Assembly: GCF_019599145.1 (NCBI RefSeq)
Contig: NZ_CP080647.1
Coordinates: forward strand, 2,666,001-2,730,000
DNA length: 64,000 bases
Reading direction: 5' to 3'
Origin: Streptomyces akebiae
GTDB taxonomy: Bacteria > Actinomycetota > Actinomycetes > Streptomycetales > Streptomycetaceae
Part shown: positions 42,457 to 51,147 of the stretch, piece by piece
Position numbering within the stretch: position 1 is the first letter of the stretch
Layout of the letters: each line of letters opens with the position of its first letter
Position numbers and translations under genes: made by a program
Notes under the pieces: model-generated
The model's database searches: none
What the model was told of the DNA's origin: nothing
Seen by the model: only the letters and a program-made list of their open reading frames with translations

Positions 42457-44130
42457 ATGGGTATGAGCCCCACTCCCCCCGCACGCCGTCTGCGCCTCGG
42501 TATGCCGCGGCGGGTGTTCTCGCAGGTCCTGCTGATGCAGGTGGCGATCGCCGCCGGTGTCGCCGTCCTCGCGACCGGGCTGTTCCTCGCACCGCTCAGC
42601 GATCAGCTGGACGACCAGGCGATGCGCCGGGCCCTCGCCATAGCGCAGACCACGGCGGCCCAGCCGCAGGTCGCGGAGGACCTGGTCTCGACACGGCCGT
42701 CCGTCAACGGCCCCGTCCAGGTCGAGGCGGAACGGATCCGGAAGGCCAGCGGGGCCGAGTACGTGGTCGTGATGGACCGCGACGGGGTGCGCTGGTCGCA
42801 CCCCGATCCGGCGGAGATCGGCGGGCTCGTCTCCACCGACCCGCGCCGCGCCCTGGCCGGCAACGAGGTCATGGAGATCGACTCGGGCACCCTCGGGCGC
42901 TCGGCCCGGGGCAAGGTGCCGCTGCGCGACACCGACGGGAAGATCGTCGGCGCCGTTTCGGTGGGGATCGAGTACGACAGCGTGCGTGCCCGGCTGATCC
43001 ACGCGATCCCCGGCCTCCTGGCGTACGCCGGCGGCGCTATGGCGGTCGGGGCTCTGGCCGCGTATCTGATCTCCCGGCGGGTTCATCGCCAGACCCGCGA
43101 CCTGGCCTTCTCCGACATCGCGGGGTTGTTGGCGGAGCGCGAGGCGATGCTGCACGGCATCCGGGAGGGCGTGGTCGCGCTGGACCGCGCCGGGCACGTG
43201 CGCCTCCTCAACGACGAGGCACGGCGGCTGCTCGGGATCGGTGACGAGGCGGTCGGCAGGTCGCTCGACGACGCGCTCGGCCCCGGCCGTACGACCGATG
43301 TGCTGGCCGGCCGGGTCACGGGCACCGATCTGCTGACCGTGCGCGGCCACCGGGTGCTGGTCGCCAACCGGATGCCCACGGACGACGGGGGCGCCGTCGC
43401 CACCCTCCGCGACCGCACCGAGTTGGAGCAGCTGGGCCGTGAACTCGACTCCACGCGCGGTCTGACGGACGCCCTGCGCGCCCAGGACCACGAGCACGCC
43501 AACCGGATGCACACGCTCCTCGGGCTCCTCGAACTGGAGCTGTACGACGAGGCCGTGGAGTTCGTCGGCGAGGTGGTCGGCGACCACCGGGCGACCGCCG
43601 AGCAGGTCACCGAGAAGATCCACGATCCTCTGCTGGCCGCGGTACTGGTCGGCAAGGCGACCGTCGCGGCCGAGCGCGGAGTGGCCCTGTCGGTCGCGGG
43701 CGGCACCCTGCTGCCGGACCGGTTGATCGATCCCCGAGGACTGGTCACCGTCGTCGGCAACCTCGTCGACAACGCCCTGGACGCCGTCGCGGGCACACCC
43801 CACGCGCGCGTGGAGGTCGATCTGCGCGCCGAGGGCCGTACGGCGATCCTCCGGGTCCGGGACACGGGCCCCGGAGTCCCACCCGACAAACGGGAGTTGA
43901 TCTTCACGGACGGCTGGTCCACCAAGACGCGCCCGGCCCATCGCGAACGCGGCATCGGGCTCTCCCTGGTGCGCCGGCTCGCCGAGCGACAGGGAGGCAG
44001 CGCCCAGGTCGGCGAGGCGGCGGGCGGGGGCGCCGAGTTCACCGTCGTCCTGCCCGACGCACTCGCCGAACCGGGTCCGCAGCAGGAAACCGAAGCCGCC
44101 GTCACTGTCGCCGACAAGGAGTCGCGATGA
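42457..44130 (+). CDS. DcuS/CitA-type sensor histidine kinase
   Basis: 557 residues; ATG 42463 is an equally good start and would suit a leaderless message since TACCGT ends 7 bases upstream. Two membrane segments (about 25-48 and 188-208) flank a periplasmic PAS-like domain with SGAEYVVVMDRDGVRWSHPDP. A cytoplasmic PAS domain (about 225-320) precedes the kinase region with phospho-acceptor H345 in RAQDHEHANRMHTLLGLLELE, and HATPase motifs GNLVDNALDAVAG and GIGLSLVRRLAERQGG. This family senses C4-dicarboxylates or citrate. It overlaps the regulator gene by four bases. Confidence 0.92.
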   Translation: MGMSPTPPARRLRLGMPRRVFSQVLLMQVAIAAGVAVLATGLFLAPLSDQLDDQAMRRALAIAQTTAAQPQVAEDLVSTRPSVNGPVQVEAERIRKASGAEYVVVMDRDGVRWSHPDPAEIGGLVSTDPRRALAGNEVMEIDSGTLGRSARGKVPLRDTDGKIVGAVSVGIEYDSVRARLIHAIPGLLAYAGGAMAVGALAAYLISRRVHRQTRDLAFSDIAGLLAEREAMLHGIREGVVALDRAGHVRLLNDEARRLLGIGDEAVGRSLDDALGPGRTTDVLAGRVTGTDLLTVRGHRVLVANRMPTDDGGAVATLRDRTELEQLGRELDSTRGLTDALRAQDHEHANRMHTLLGLLELELYDEAVEFVGEVVGDHRATAEQVTEKIHDPLLAAVLVGKATVAAERGVALSVAGGTLLPDRLIDPRGLVTVVGNLVDNALDAVAGTPHARVEVDLRAEGRTAILRVRDTGPGVPPDKRELIFTDGWSTKTRPAHRERGIGLSLVRRLAERQGGSAQVGEAAGGGAEFTVVLPDALAEPGPQQETEAAVTVADKESR

Positions 44131-44807
44131 TCGAGGTCCTGATCGTGGACGACGACATCAGAGTCGCCCGCGTCAACGCCGCCTACGTGGAGAAGGTCGC
44201 CGGTTTCCACGTCGCCGGTGTGGCCCACAACGCGGCGGAGGCGTTGCACCTGCTGGAGACGCTGCCCCACGTGGACCTGGTCCTCCTGGACCACTATCTG
44301 CCGGACGACACCGGCCTCGTGGTCGTCCAGGAGATGCGTCGTCGGGGTCATGAGACCGACGTCATCATGGTGACGGCGGCCCGTGACGTCTCGACCGTCC
44401 AGGCCGCGATGCGCCAGGGCGCGCTCCAGTACCTGGTGAAGCCGTTCGCGTTCGCCGGGCTGCGGGCGAAGCTGGAGGCGTACGCGGAGCTGCGGCGCAC
44501 CCTGGACGGCGGCGGTGAGGCCGAACAGGCCGAGGTCGACCGGATCTTCGGCGCACTCTCGGCGGGCGGCGAGCCGGACCTGCCCAAGGGGCACTCCCCC
44601 ACGACCACCGAGCTCGTGCGCCGTGCCCTGATGACCGCCGAGGGGGCGTTGTCCGCCCAGGAGATCGCCGAGCGGACGGGCCTGAGCCGCCAGACCGCCC
44701 AGCGCTATCTGAAGCTCCTGGAACGCACGGGACGGGCCCGGCTGACCCTCAAGTACGGCGACGCCGGCCGCCCGGAACACCGCTACGAGTGGGCGACCCG
44801 CTCCTGA
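44127..44807 (+). CDS. CitB/DcuR-type response regulator
   Basis: 226 residues, ATG 44127 in an ATGA overlap with the kinase stop. The receiver has D8-D10, phospho-acceptor D55 (VDLVLLDHYLPD) and LVKPFAF. The C-terminal helix-turn-helix (about 160-226: LSAQEIAERTGLSRQTAQRYLKLLE) fits the DcuR/CitB group. With the kinase it probably senses carboxylates outside the cell. It converges with a symporter gene for acetate-like substrates 75 bp away, a plausible target. Confidence 0.93.
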   Translation: MIEVLIVDDDIRVARVNAAYVEKVAGFHVAGVAHNAAEALHLLETLPHVDLVLLDHYLPDDTGLVVVQEMRRRGHETDVIMVTAARDVSTVQAAMRQGALQYLVKPFAFAGLRAKLEAYAELRRTLDGGGEAEQAEVDRIFGALSAGGEPDLPKGHSPTTTELVRRALMTAEGALSAQEIAERTGLSRQTAQRYLKLLERTGRARLTLKYGDAGRPEHRYEWATRS

Positions 44808-44882
44808 GGGACCTCCAGGGTGCGCATGCGCTCTGGCGAACCCGCAAGGTGAGCAAGCAGGTCTGGGGCGCCTCCGAAGCGC

Positions 44883-46475
44883 TCACACCGCCCCCGCTCC
44901 CGTGAGCGACCGCACCTCGGTCTCCGCGTGCTTCGCCTCGTCCGGCGGCTCGGCCGAGGTGACCGTGCCCAGCCAGCCGGCGAGGAAGCCCAGCGGGATG
45001 GAGACGAGGCCGGGGTTCTGCAACGGGAAGTACTGGAAGTCGACGTCGGGGAACAGCGAGTCGGCACTCCCCGAGACCACCGGCGACAGCAGCACGAGGA
45101 CCACGGAAGGGACCAGTCCGCCGTACACGGACCACACCGCCCCACTGGTGGTGAACCGTCGCCAGAACAGCGAGTACAGCAGGACGGGCAGGTTGGCGGA
45201 GGCGGCGACCGCGAAGGCGAGGCCGACCAGGAAAGCCACGTTGAGGTCCTTGGCCAGCAGCCCGAGCGCGATAGCGACGACGCCGATACCGACGGCGGCC
45301 GTACGCGCCACCGCGACTTCACTGTGCGGCTTCGACCGCCTGCGCCGCAGCGACGCGTACAGGTCATGGGCCACGGACGCCGACGACGCGAGGGTGATTC
45401 CGGCGACGACCGCGAGGATCGTGGCGAACGCGATGGCCGCGACGATCGCGAACAGAACCGTTCCGCCCGTGGAGTCGGCGCCGCCGCCCAGGTCCAGGGC
45501 CAGTAGCGGCACCGCGGTGTTCCCTGCCGCGTTGGAGCCCCGTACGGCCTCCGGGCCGACGATGGCGGCCGCGCCGAAACCCAGCACGATCGTCATCAGG
45601 TAGAAGCCGCCGATGAGACCGATCGACCAGACGACCGAACGGCGTGCGGCCCGTGCCGTGGGCACGGTGTAGAAGCGCGAGAGGATGTGCGGGAGTCCGG
45701 CCGTCCCCAGCACCAGGGCGAGCCCGAGGCTGATGAAGTCGAACCGCGCGATCCAGTCCTCGCCGTACCTCAGTCCGGGCGCGAGGAACGCGTCGCCATG
45801 TCCGCTGCGTTCGGCCGCCGTCCGCAGCAGCTGGTCGAAGTCGCCGTGGAACCGCACCAGGACGAGCACGGTCAGTGCGATCGCCCCGCCCATCAGCAGG
45901 ACCGCTTTCACGATCTGGATCCAGGTGGTGGCCCGCATCCCTCCCAACGACACATAGACGACCATGAGCGCGCCGACCCCGATGACCGTCCAGGTCTGCG
46001 CCCCCTCGCCCTCTCCTCCCAGCAGCAGGGCGACGAGGGTGCCCGCTCCGACCATCTGCGCCACCAGATACAGAACGGACACCGTCACAGAGGAAGTTCC
46101 CGCCGCGATCCGCACCGGCCGTTCGCTCATCCGCGACGCCACGACGTCGGCGAGGGTGAACCGCCCGCAGTTGCGCACCAGTTCGGCCACCAGGAACAGC
46201 ACCACGAGCCAGGCGACCAGGAAGCCCACGGAGTAGAGCAGGCCGTCGTACCCGAAGAGCGCGATGAGCCCGGAGATGCCGAGGAAGGAGGCGGCGGACA
46301 TGTAGTCGCCCGCGATGGCAAAACCATTCTCCATCGGCGAGAACAACCGGCCGCCCGCGTAGAACTCCTCGGCGGAGCCGTGCCGACTGCGGCTCACCCA
46401 CGTCGTGATGCCCAACGTGACCGCCACGAACGCGCTGAACAAGACCAGCGCCAGCGTCTGATGATCGACGGTCAC
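44883..46475 (-). CDS. Sodium:solute symporter, acetate permease-like (ActP type)
   Basis: 530 residues from GTG 46475, four bases inside the end of the DUF485 gene. About thirteen membrane segments are predicted. SSS-family signatures include YAGGRLFSPMENGFAIAGDYMSAASFLG, typical of the ActP/cation acetate symporter subgroup, and FATILAVVAGITLASSASVAHDLYA. It probably imports acetate or another short monocarboxylate with a sodium ion or proton. The paired DUF485 protein is its usual companion. Confidence 0.93.
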   Translation of the reverse strand: MTVDHQTLALVLFSAFVAVTLGITTWVSRSRHGSAEEFYAGGRLFSPMENGFAIAGDYMSAASFLGISGLIALFGYDGLLYSVGFLVAWLVVLFLVAELVRNCGRFTLADVVASRMSERPVRIAAGTSSVTVSVLYLVAQMVGAGTLVALLLGGEGEGAQTWTVIGVGALMVVYVSLGGMRATTWIQIVKAVLLMGGAIALTVLVLVRFHGDFDQLLRTAAERSGHGDAFLAPGLRYGEDWIARFDFISLGLALVLGTAGLPHILSRFYTVPTARAARRSVVWSIGLIGGFYLMTIVLGFGAAAIVGPEAVRGSNAAGNTAVPLLALDLGGGADSTGGTVLFAIVAAIAFATILAVVAGITLASSASVAHDLYASLRRRRSKPHSEVAVARTAAVGIGVVAIALGLLAKDLNVAFLVGLAFAVAASANLPVLLYSLFWRRFTTSGAVWSVYGGLVPSVVLVLLSPVVSGSADSLFPDVDFQYFPLQNPGLVSIPLGFLAGWLGTVTSAEPPDEAKHAETEVRSLTGAGAV

Positions 46476-47011
46476 CGCGCGCCCCCTCTGACGCCACGCG
46501 TCAACTCCTGGGTGTCCCAGCGCAGATCGAGCGCCGCCCGGTCCCGCCGCAGCCTGGCGTGCCGCGCGTACGCCCAGGTGAACAGGAACGTCGTGAGGAA
46601 CTGCCCGAGCCCCGCCAGCATGGCGACGTTCACCGCGCCCGCCACCGGCCGCGCCATCAGCCCCGGGGCAGTCGTCGCCGTCACGACGTAGGCCAGGTAC
46701 CAGCTGAAGAAGACGGCGACACCCGGGATCACGAACCTGCGGTAACGACTGCGGACCTCCTGGAAGGCCGCGCTCCGCTGGACCTCCAGATAGACGTCCG
46801 CCGCGCCCTCGCTCCGGCTCTCCCGCGCATCGACCGCGGCCTGGGCCGGTCCGCCGGTGCCGTCCAACTCCCCCCAGCCGGAGGCCAGCGCGTCGTACCA
46901 GGGATCGTCGAACCGCACGTCCGCGCTGGCGAGGCCGTGCCCCTCGTGCTGCTCAACCGGGCTCTCAGAACCACCCCCGCGTCGGCGGGGACGGCCGGTT
47001 CTTGACTGCAT
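46472..47011 (-). CDS. DUF485 membrane protein, companion of ActP-type symporter
   Basis: 179 residues from ATG 47011; a TTG at 47017 is a weaker alternative. The N-terminal 60 residues are charged and disordered. The DUF485 domain (about 75-165) has two membrane segments (FVIPGVAVFFSWYLAYVVT and VNVAMLAGLGQFLTTFLFTW). DUF485 proteins are encoded next to ActP-type symporters in many bacteria (YjcH in Escherichia coli). The unusually long N-terminal extension is typical of actinobacteria. The overlap is a GTGA. Confidence 0.88.
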   Translation of the reverse strand: MQSRTGRPRRRGGGSESPVEQHEGHGLASADVRFDDPWYDALASGWGELDGTGGPAQAAVDARESRSEGAADVYLEVQRSAAFQEVRSRYRRFVIPGVAVFFSWYLAYVVTATTAPGLMARPVAGAVNVAMLAGLGQFLTTFLFTWAYARHARLRRDRAALDLRWDTQELTRGVRGGAR

Positions 47012-47211
47012 GCCCAAGCATGGACAGAACGGGAAGACCCCTGACGTACCTCTTCACGATTGTTCACCCCATCAGGTGAAACCCCGGCCAGCCTCCCGCA
47101 CTTGCGGCAGAAGAGACCCACCGGGTCCACGTACAGGCCACGCGTCCGGGAGAAGCGCGCCCACCGCCCACCCGCCGGGCCGAGGGCACCCGCCTCGGCC
47201 CGGCGCAGCGG

Positions 47212-49335
47212 CTACGCGTCGATGCGCGACCGGTCCAGCGTGGCCGCGGAGCTGGAGATGAACTCCTTGCGCGGTGCGACGTCGTTCCCCATCAGCAGGT
47301 CGAAGACCTGCTCCGCCGCCTCCAGGTCCGAGAGGTTGATCCGCCGCAGCGTGCGGTGCCGCGGGTCCATCGTCGTCTCCGCCAGCTGATCGGCGTCCAT
47401 CTCGCCGAGGCCCTTGTAGCGCTGGATGGAGTCCTTGTACCGGACGCCCTTGCTCTGGAACTCCAGCAGCTTGTCGCGCAGCTCACGGTCCGAGTACGTG
47501 TAGACGTACTTGTCCTGCCCCTTCTTGGGCTGGACAAGCTCGATCCGGTGCAGCGGGGGGACCGCCGCGAAGACGCGTCCGGCCTCGACCATCGGCCGCA
47601 TGTACCGCTGGAAGAGCGTCAACAGCAGACACCGGATGTGCGACCCGTCCACATCGGCGTCGGTCATCATGATGATCTTGCCGTACCGGGCCGCGTCGAT
47701 GTCGAAGGTGCGCCCCGAGCCCGCCCCTATGACCTGGATGATCGCGCCGCACTCGGCGTTCTTGAGCATGTCGGTCACGGACGACTTCTGGACGTTGAGG
47801 ATCTTGCCCCGGATCGGCAGCAGCGCCTGGAACTCGGAGTTCCGGGCGAGCTTCGCCGTACCGAGCGCCGAGTCCCCCTCGACGATGAAGAGCTCGCTGC
47901 GTTCCACGTCGTCGCTGCGGCAGTCGGCGAGCTTGGCCGGCAGCGAGGACGACTCCAGCGCCGTCTTACGACGCTGCGCGTCCTTGTGCTGACGTGCGGC
48001 GATACGCGTACGAGCGGCGGCGACGGCCTTCTCCATGACGACCCGCGCCTGGGCGGCCGCGTCCCGCTTGGTGGAGGTCAGGAACGCCTTGAGCTCCTTG
48101 GCGACCACCTGCGTCACGATGCGCCGGGCCGCCGAGGTGCCGAGGACCTCCTTGGTCTGGCCCTCGAACTGCGGCTCGGCGAGCCGTACGGTGACGACGG
48201 CGGTGAGGCCTTCGAGGGCGTCGTCCTTGACGATGTCGTCCTCGGCCACGCGCAGCATCTTCTTGGTGCGCAGCACCTCGTTCATCGTGGTGGCCACGGC
48301 CTGTTCGAAGCCCGCGACATGGGTGCCGCCCTTGGGGGTGGCGATGATGTTCACGAACGACTTGAGGGTCGTGTCGTAGCCGGTGCCCCAGCGCATGGCG
48401 ACATCCACGCCGAGCTCGCGGGTGACCTGGGTGGGCGTCATCTGGCCGTGCTCGTCCAGGACGGGCACGGTCTCCCTGAAGGTGCCCTGTCCGGAGAAGC
48501 GGAGGACGTCGCAGACCGGCTTGTCGGAGGCCAGGTACTCGCAGAACTCGCTGATGCCGCCGTCGAAGCGGAACGACTCCTCGCCCTTGCTCCCGCCCTC
48601 ACCGAGGCCCAGCTCGTCCCGGACGACGATCGTGAGACCGGGCACGAGGAAGGCGGTCTGGCGGGCGCGCTGGTGCAGGTTCTCCAGGGAGAGCTTGGCG
48701 TCCTTGAGGAAGATCTGGCGGTCGGCCCAGTAGCGCACGCGCGTGCCGGTGCGCGTCTTCGGAATCCGCTTGCCCTTGCGCAGGCCGCCGGTCGCCTCGA
48801 ACTTGGCGTCCGGACCGTTGCCCGCGAAGGCGCCGGGCACGCCGCGCCGGAAGCTGATGGCGTGGGTGGCGCCGTTGCGGTCGACCTCGACGTCCAGGCG
48901 GGCGGAGAGCGCGTTCACCACGGAGGCGCCCACGCCGTGCAGACCGCCGGAGGCCGCGTACGAGCCGCCGCCGAACTTTCCGCCGGCGTGCAGCTTGGTC
49001 ATGACGACCTCGACGCCGGACAGACCGGTCTTGGGTTCGACGTCGACCGGGATGCCGCGGCCGTTGTCCCGCACCTCCACGGAGGCGTCGTCGTGGAGGA
49101 TCACCTCGATGTGGTCGCAGTAGCCCCCGAGGGCCTCGTCCACGGAGTTGTCGATGATCTCCCATAGGCAGTGCATCAGGCCTCGACTGTCGGTCGAGCC
49201 GATGTACATGCCGGGGCGCTTCCGCACGGCCTCGAGCCCCTCGAGGACGAGCAGGTGCCGCGCGGTGTAGTTGGAACCGTCCCGGTCTGCTCCGGTCAGC
49301 AGCGCTGTGGACGGCACGGACGTATCGGCGGTCAC
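47212..49335 (-). CDS. parE: Topoisomerase IV subunit B
   Basis: 707 residues from GTG 49335. The GHKL ATPase domain has WEIIDNSVDEALGGYCDH, DNGRGIPVDV and GGLHGVGASVVNALS; the transducer follows; and the TOPRIM domain has EGDSALGTAK and the metal-binding DADVDGSHIR, then YKGLGEMDADQLAETTMDP. Together with parC it forms the decatenating enzyme. It belongs to the type seen in Streptomyces next to hrdB, distinct from gyrB near the origin. It is divergent from the DUF7455 gene. Confidence 0.95.
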   Translation of the reverse strand: MTADTSVPSTALLTGADRDGSNYTARHLLVLEGLEAVRKRPGMYIGSTDSRGLMHCLWEIIDNSVDEALGGYCDHIEVILHDDASVEVRDNGRGIPVDVEPKTGLSGVEVVMTKLHAGGKFGGGSYAASGGLHGVGASVVNALSARLDVEVDRNGATHAISFRRGVPGAFAGNGPDAKFEATGGLRKGKRIPKTRTGTRVRYWADRQIFLKDAKLSLENLHQRARQTAFLVPGLTIVVRDELGLGEGGSKGEESFRFDGGISEFCEYLASDKPVCDVLRFSGQGTFRETVPVLDEHGQMTPTQVTRELGVDVAMRWGTGYDTTLKSFVNIIATPKGGTHVAGFEQAVATTMNEVLRTKKMLRVAEDDIVKDDALEGLTAVVTVRLAEPQFEGQTKEVLGTSAARRIVTQVVAKELKAFLTSTKRDAAAQARVVMEKAVAAARTRIAARQHKDAQRRKTALESSSLPAKLADCRSDDVERSELFIVEGDSALGTAKLARNSEFQALLPIRGKILNVQKSSVTDMLKNAECGAIIQVIGAGSGRTFDIDAARYGKIIMMTDADVDGSHIRCLLLTLFQRYMRPMVEAGRVFAAVPPLHRIELVQPKKGQDKYVYTYSDRELRDKLLEFQSKGVRYKDSIQRYKGLGEMDADQLAETTMDPRHRTLRRINLSDLEAAEQVFDLLMGNDVAPRKEFISSSAATLDRSRIDA

Positions 49336-49813
49336 GCGGTTCGCTCCTCGCTGAATTTCAAGTGAGGCCCATTTGGGTAAGGGGCCGGGCTCTGTTGCCG
49401 GTCCGAGGGTACCGAGGCCTGGTAGAGCCGTTGTAACGCCACCCTCGTCCGAAACTCAGAGTAGTCCAGAGTCGCATACACGTTCGATCCCTCGATGGGG
49501 TGAAGTACATATCACGTTCCCTTCGAGGCATGAACCATTTAGGCTCCGGGCACGTCCTCATGAACAACCGGCAACCCAGCCGGGAGGACCGTACAACCGA
49601 AAGAACAACCACCAGAACCACCGAAGAACCACCGATAGACAGCGCGAACCCGTACGACACGAAGACACGCACTACGGCTCATTCGCCGCCAACCGGCAGC
49701 AGACAGCCGGCCCGGAAAGATTTTTTCGAGTTAAAGCCGCGAGCGGGAACGTTTTCGGCCTGGTTGGATGTTGACCCTGGTACGACAGCTCGTCGAGCTA
49801 GAGAAGAGGCGAC
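49336..49813. other. 478-bp divergent region between parE and DUF7455
   Basis: The region is less GC-rich than its surroundings and has a strongly T-poor, A/C-rich stretch near 49560-49650 (AACAACCACCAGAACCACC). No gene is convincing, though an open frame reaches the DUF7455 start. TTGACC at 49771-49776 could be a -35 element but I find no well-spaced -10. Confidence 0.5.
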
Positions 49814-50044
49814 GTGACTACTGTTCTGACCCCCGCGACCCCGCTGACGGCCGCTGACCGATGCGACCGCTGCGGCGCCCAGGCCTATCTGCGCGTCGTC
49901 CTGCTGAGCGGTGGAGAGCTGCTGTTCTGCGCCCACCACGGCCGCAAGTTCGAGCCGGAGCTCAAGAAGATCGCCGCGGAGATACAGGACGAGACGGAGC
50001 GGCTCACGGCCGTTCCCGCGACTCCAGAAGAGGACGAGCGCTGA
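49814..50044 (+). CDS. DUF7455 small zinc-ribbon protein
   Basis: 76 residues from GTG 49814, with AGAAGAGG about 7 bases upstream. A zinc-ribbon-like motif CDRCGAQAYLRV and FCAHHGRKFEPEL supplies Cys-X2-Cys and Cys-X2-His ligands. A charged helix follows (LKKIAAEIQDETERL). It is conserved next to the principal sigma factor or topoisomerase genes in Streptomyces, but the function is unknown. A hairpin follows. Confidence 0.88.
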   Translation: MTTVLTPATPLTAADRCDRCGAQAYLRVVLLSGGELLFCAHHGRKFEPELKKIAAEIQDETERLTAVPATPEEDER

Positions 50045-50090
50045 CGCTTCGCACCTGACGACGAGCCGCCACCGGCTCAAGGCCGGTGAC

Positions 50091-50127
50091 CGGGCGGCCA
50101 CTCCCGTACCCACGGGGTGGCCGCCCG
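50091..50127 (+). terminator. Terminator after DUF7455
   Basis: CGGGCGGCCAC (50091-50101) pairs with GTGGCCGCCCG (50117-50127), an 11-bp stem with a 15-base loop that could pair further (CCGT with ACGG). Confidence 0.75.
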
Positions 50128-50187
50128 CTCTCGTCCCGCACCCCACTCACCAAGGGCGCGCGGCCGCGTACGGCGCTCAGCGCCGTC

Positions 50188-51003
50188 TCAGCGGCTCTCC
50201 GCCAGCACCCGGGCCACGTACGAGCCCCTGGTGTAGACGCCGGGATTCCCGGCGAGCCCACAGCCGCTGCCCCACGACACGAGGCCGATCAGCTTGCCCC
50301 GGGCGACCAGCGGTCCTCCGCTGTCCCCCTGGCACGCGTCCCGGCCGCCCTTCTGCTCCCCGGCGCACACCATGGAGCCGGACTGGTACCGGCCTTCCGC
50401 GCTGCCCGGATAGGCCCGCTCGCAGACGGCGTCGGCCAGTACCTCCACCGAGGCGGCCCGCAGGCCCTGTGTGTAGTCCCCGGCGCCAGTGGTGTCCCCC
50501 CAGCCGTAGACCGCGGCCGGCGTGCTCGGCGCGTACGCCGCGTCCCCGGCGCCCGCCAGTCCGATGACGGAGCTCTCGGGCAGCGGTGTGGCGAGGGTCA
50601 CCACGGCGAAGTCCCCCGCGTTCGTATAGGGGTCGTACTCGGGGTTGACCCAGGCGCCGCTCACCGGGATCTCCTCTCCCTCGGTCGACTGCAGCTCGGC
50701 GCGGCCGGCGATGACCCGGAGATCGGGGACGCGTTCCGGCGGACCTCCCAGCACGCCCTCACTGAGGCAGTGGGCGGCCGTCAGCACCGTCGTGGGGCCG
50801 ATCACGACACCGCCGCAGAACTGCCCGGCCCGGGTACCCCCGAACCGGTCACGACTGGACAGCGCCACCGTCCAGGGCGCCTGGGAGATCTCGACCGGAT
50901 GACCGCCGATGACGACCTCGGCCGTCGCCGACGGCGGTGAGACCAGCGGTATGACGGCCGTGGTGGCCGCGACGGCCAGCAGTCGGGCGAACGATCGACG
51001 CAT
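50188..51003 (-). CDS. Secreted trypsin-like serine protease (S1 family)
   Basis: 271 residues. A signal peptide (RRSFARLLAVAATTAVIPLV) ends near residue 28 (SATAEVV), and the mature protein begins VIGGHPVEIS, close to the activated form of trypsins. The catalytic triad is seen as TAAHC (His), GDFAVVTL (Asp) and CQGDSGGPL (Ser), with six cysteines suitable for disulfides. The S1 pocket aspartate lies at DACQGDSGG, indicating trypsin-like specificity for Lys/Arg. It stands between hrdB and the DUF7455 gene. No propeptide is evident, so activation might be by the signal peptidase alone. Confidence 0.93.
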   Translation of the reverse strand: MRRSFARLLAVAATTAVIPLVSPPSATAEVVIGGHPVEISQAPWTVALSSRDRFGGTRAGQFCGGVVIGPTTVLTAAHCLSEGVLGGPPERVPDLRVIAGRAELQSTEGEEIPVSGAWVNPEYDPYTNAGDFAVVTLATPLPESSVIGLAGAGDAAYAPSTPAAVYGWGDTTGAGDYTQGLRAASVEVLADAVCERAYPGSAEGRYQSGSMVCAGEQKGGRDACQGDSGGPLVARGKLIGLVSWGSGCGLAGNPGVYTRGSYVARVLAESR

Positions 51004-51080
51004 GCGCGCTCCTCACTCCGGGTCTTGGATGGCACACCCAGAGTGATCCACGGGATCGGCTTTCGCATGCCGCACACACG

Positions 51081-51118
51081 CCGAAGGCCCGGCTCCTTCG
51101 AGGGAACCGGGCCTTCGG
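51081..51118 (-). terminator. hrdB terminator hairpin
   Basis: CCGAAGGCCCGG (51081-51092) pairs with CCGGGCCTTCGG (51107-51118), extended by two further pairs inside. It lies 30 bp after the hrdB stop. Confidence 0.85.
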
Positions 51119-51147
51119 ACCGACCACACGCGCCGGTGGTGTGCTGC

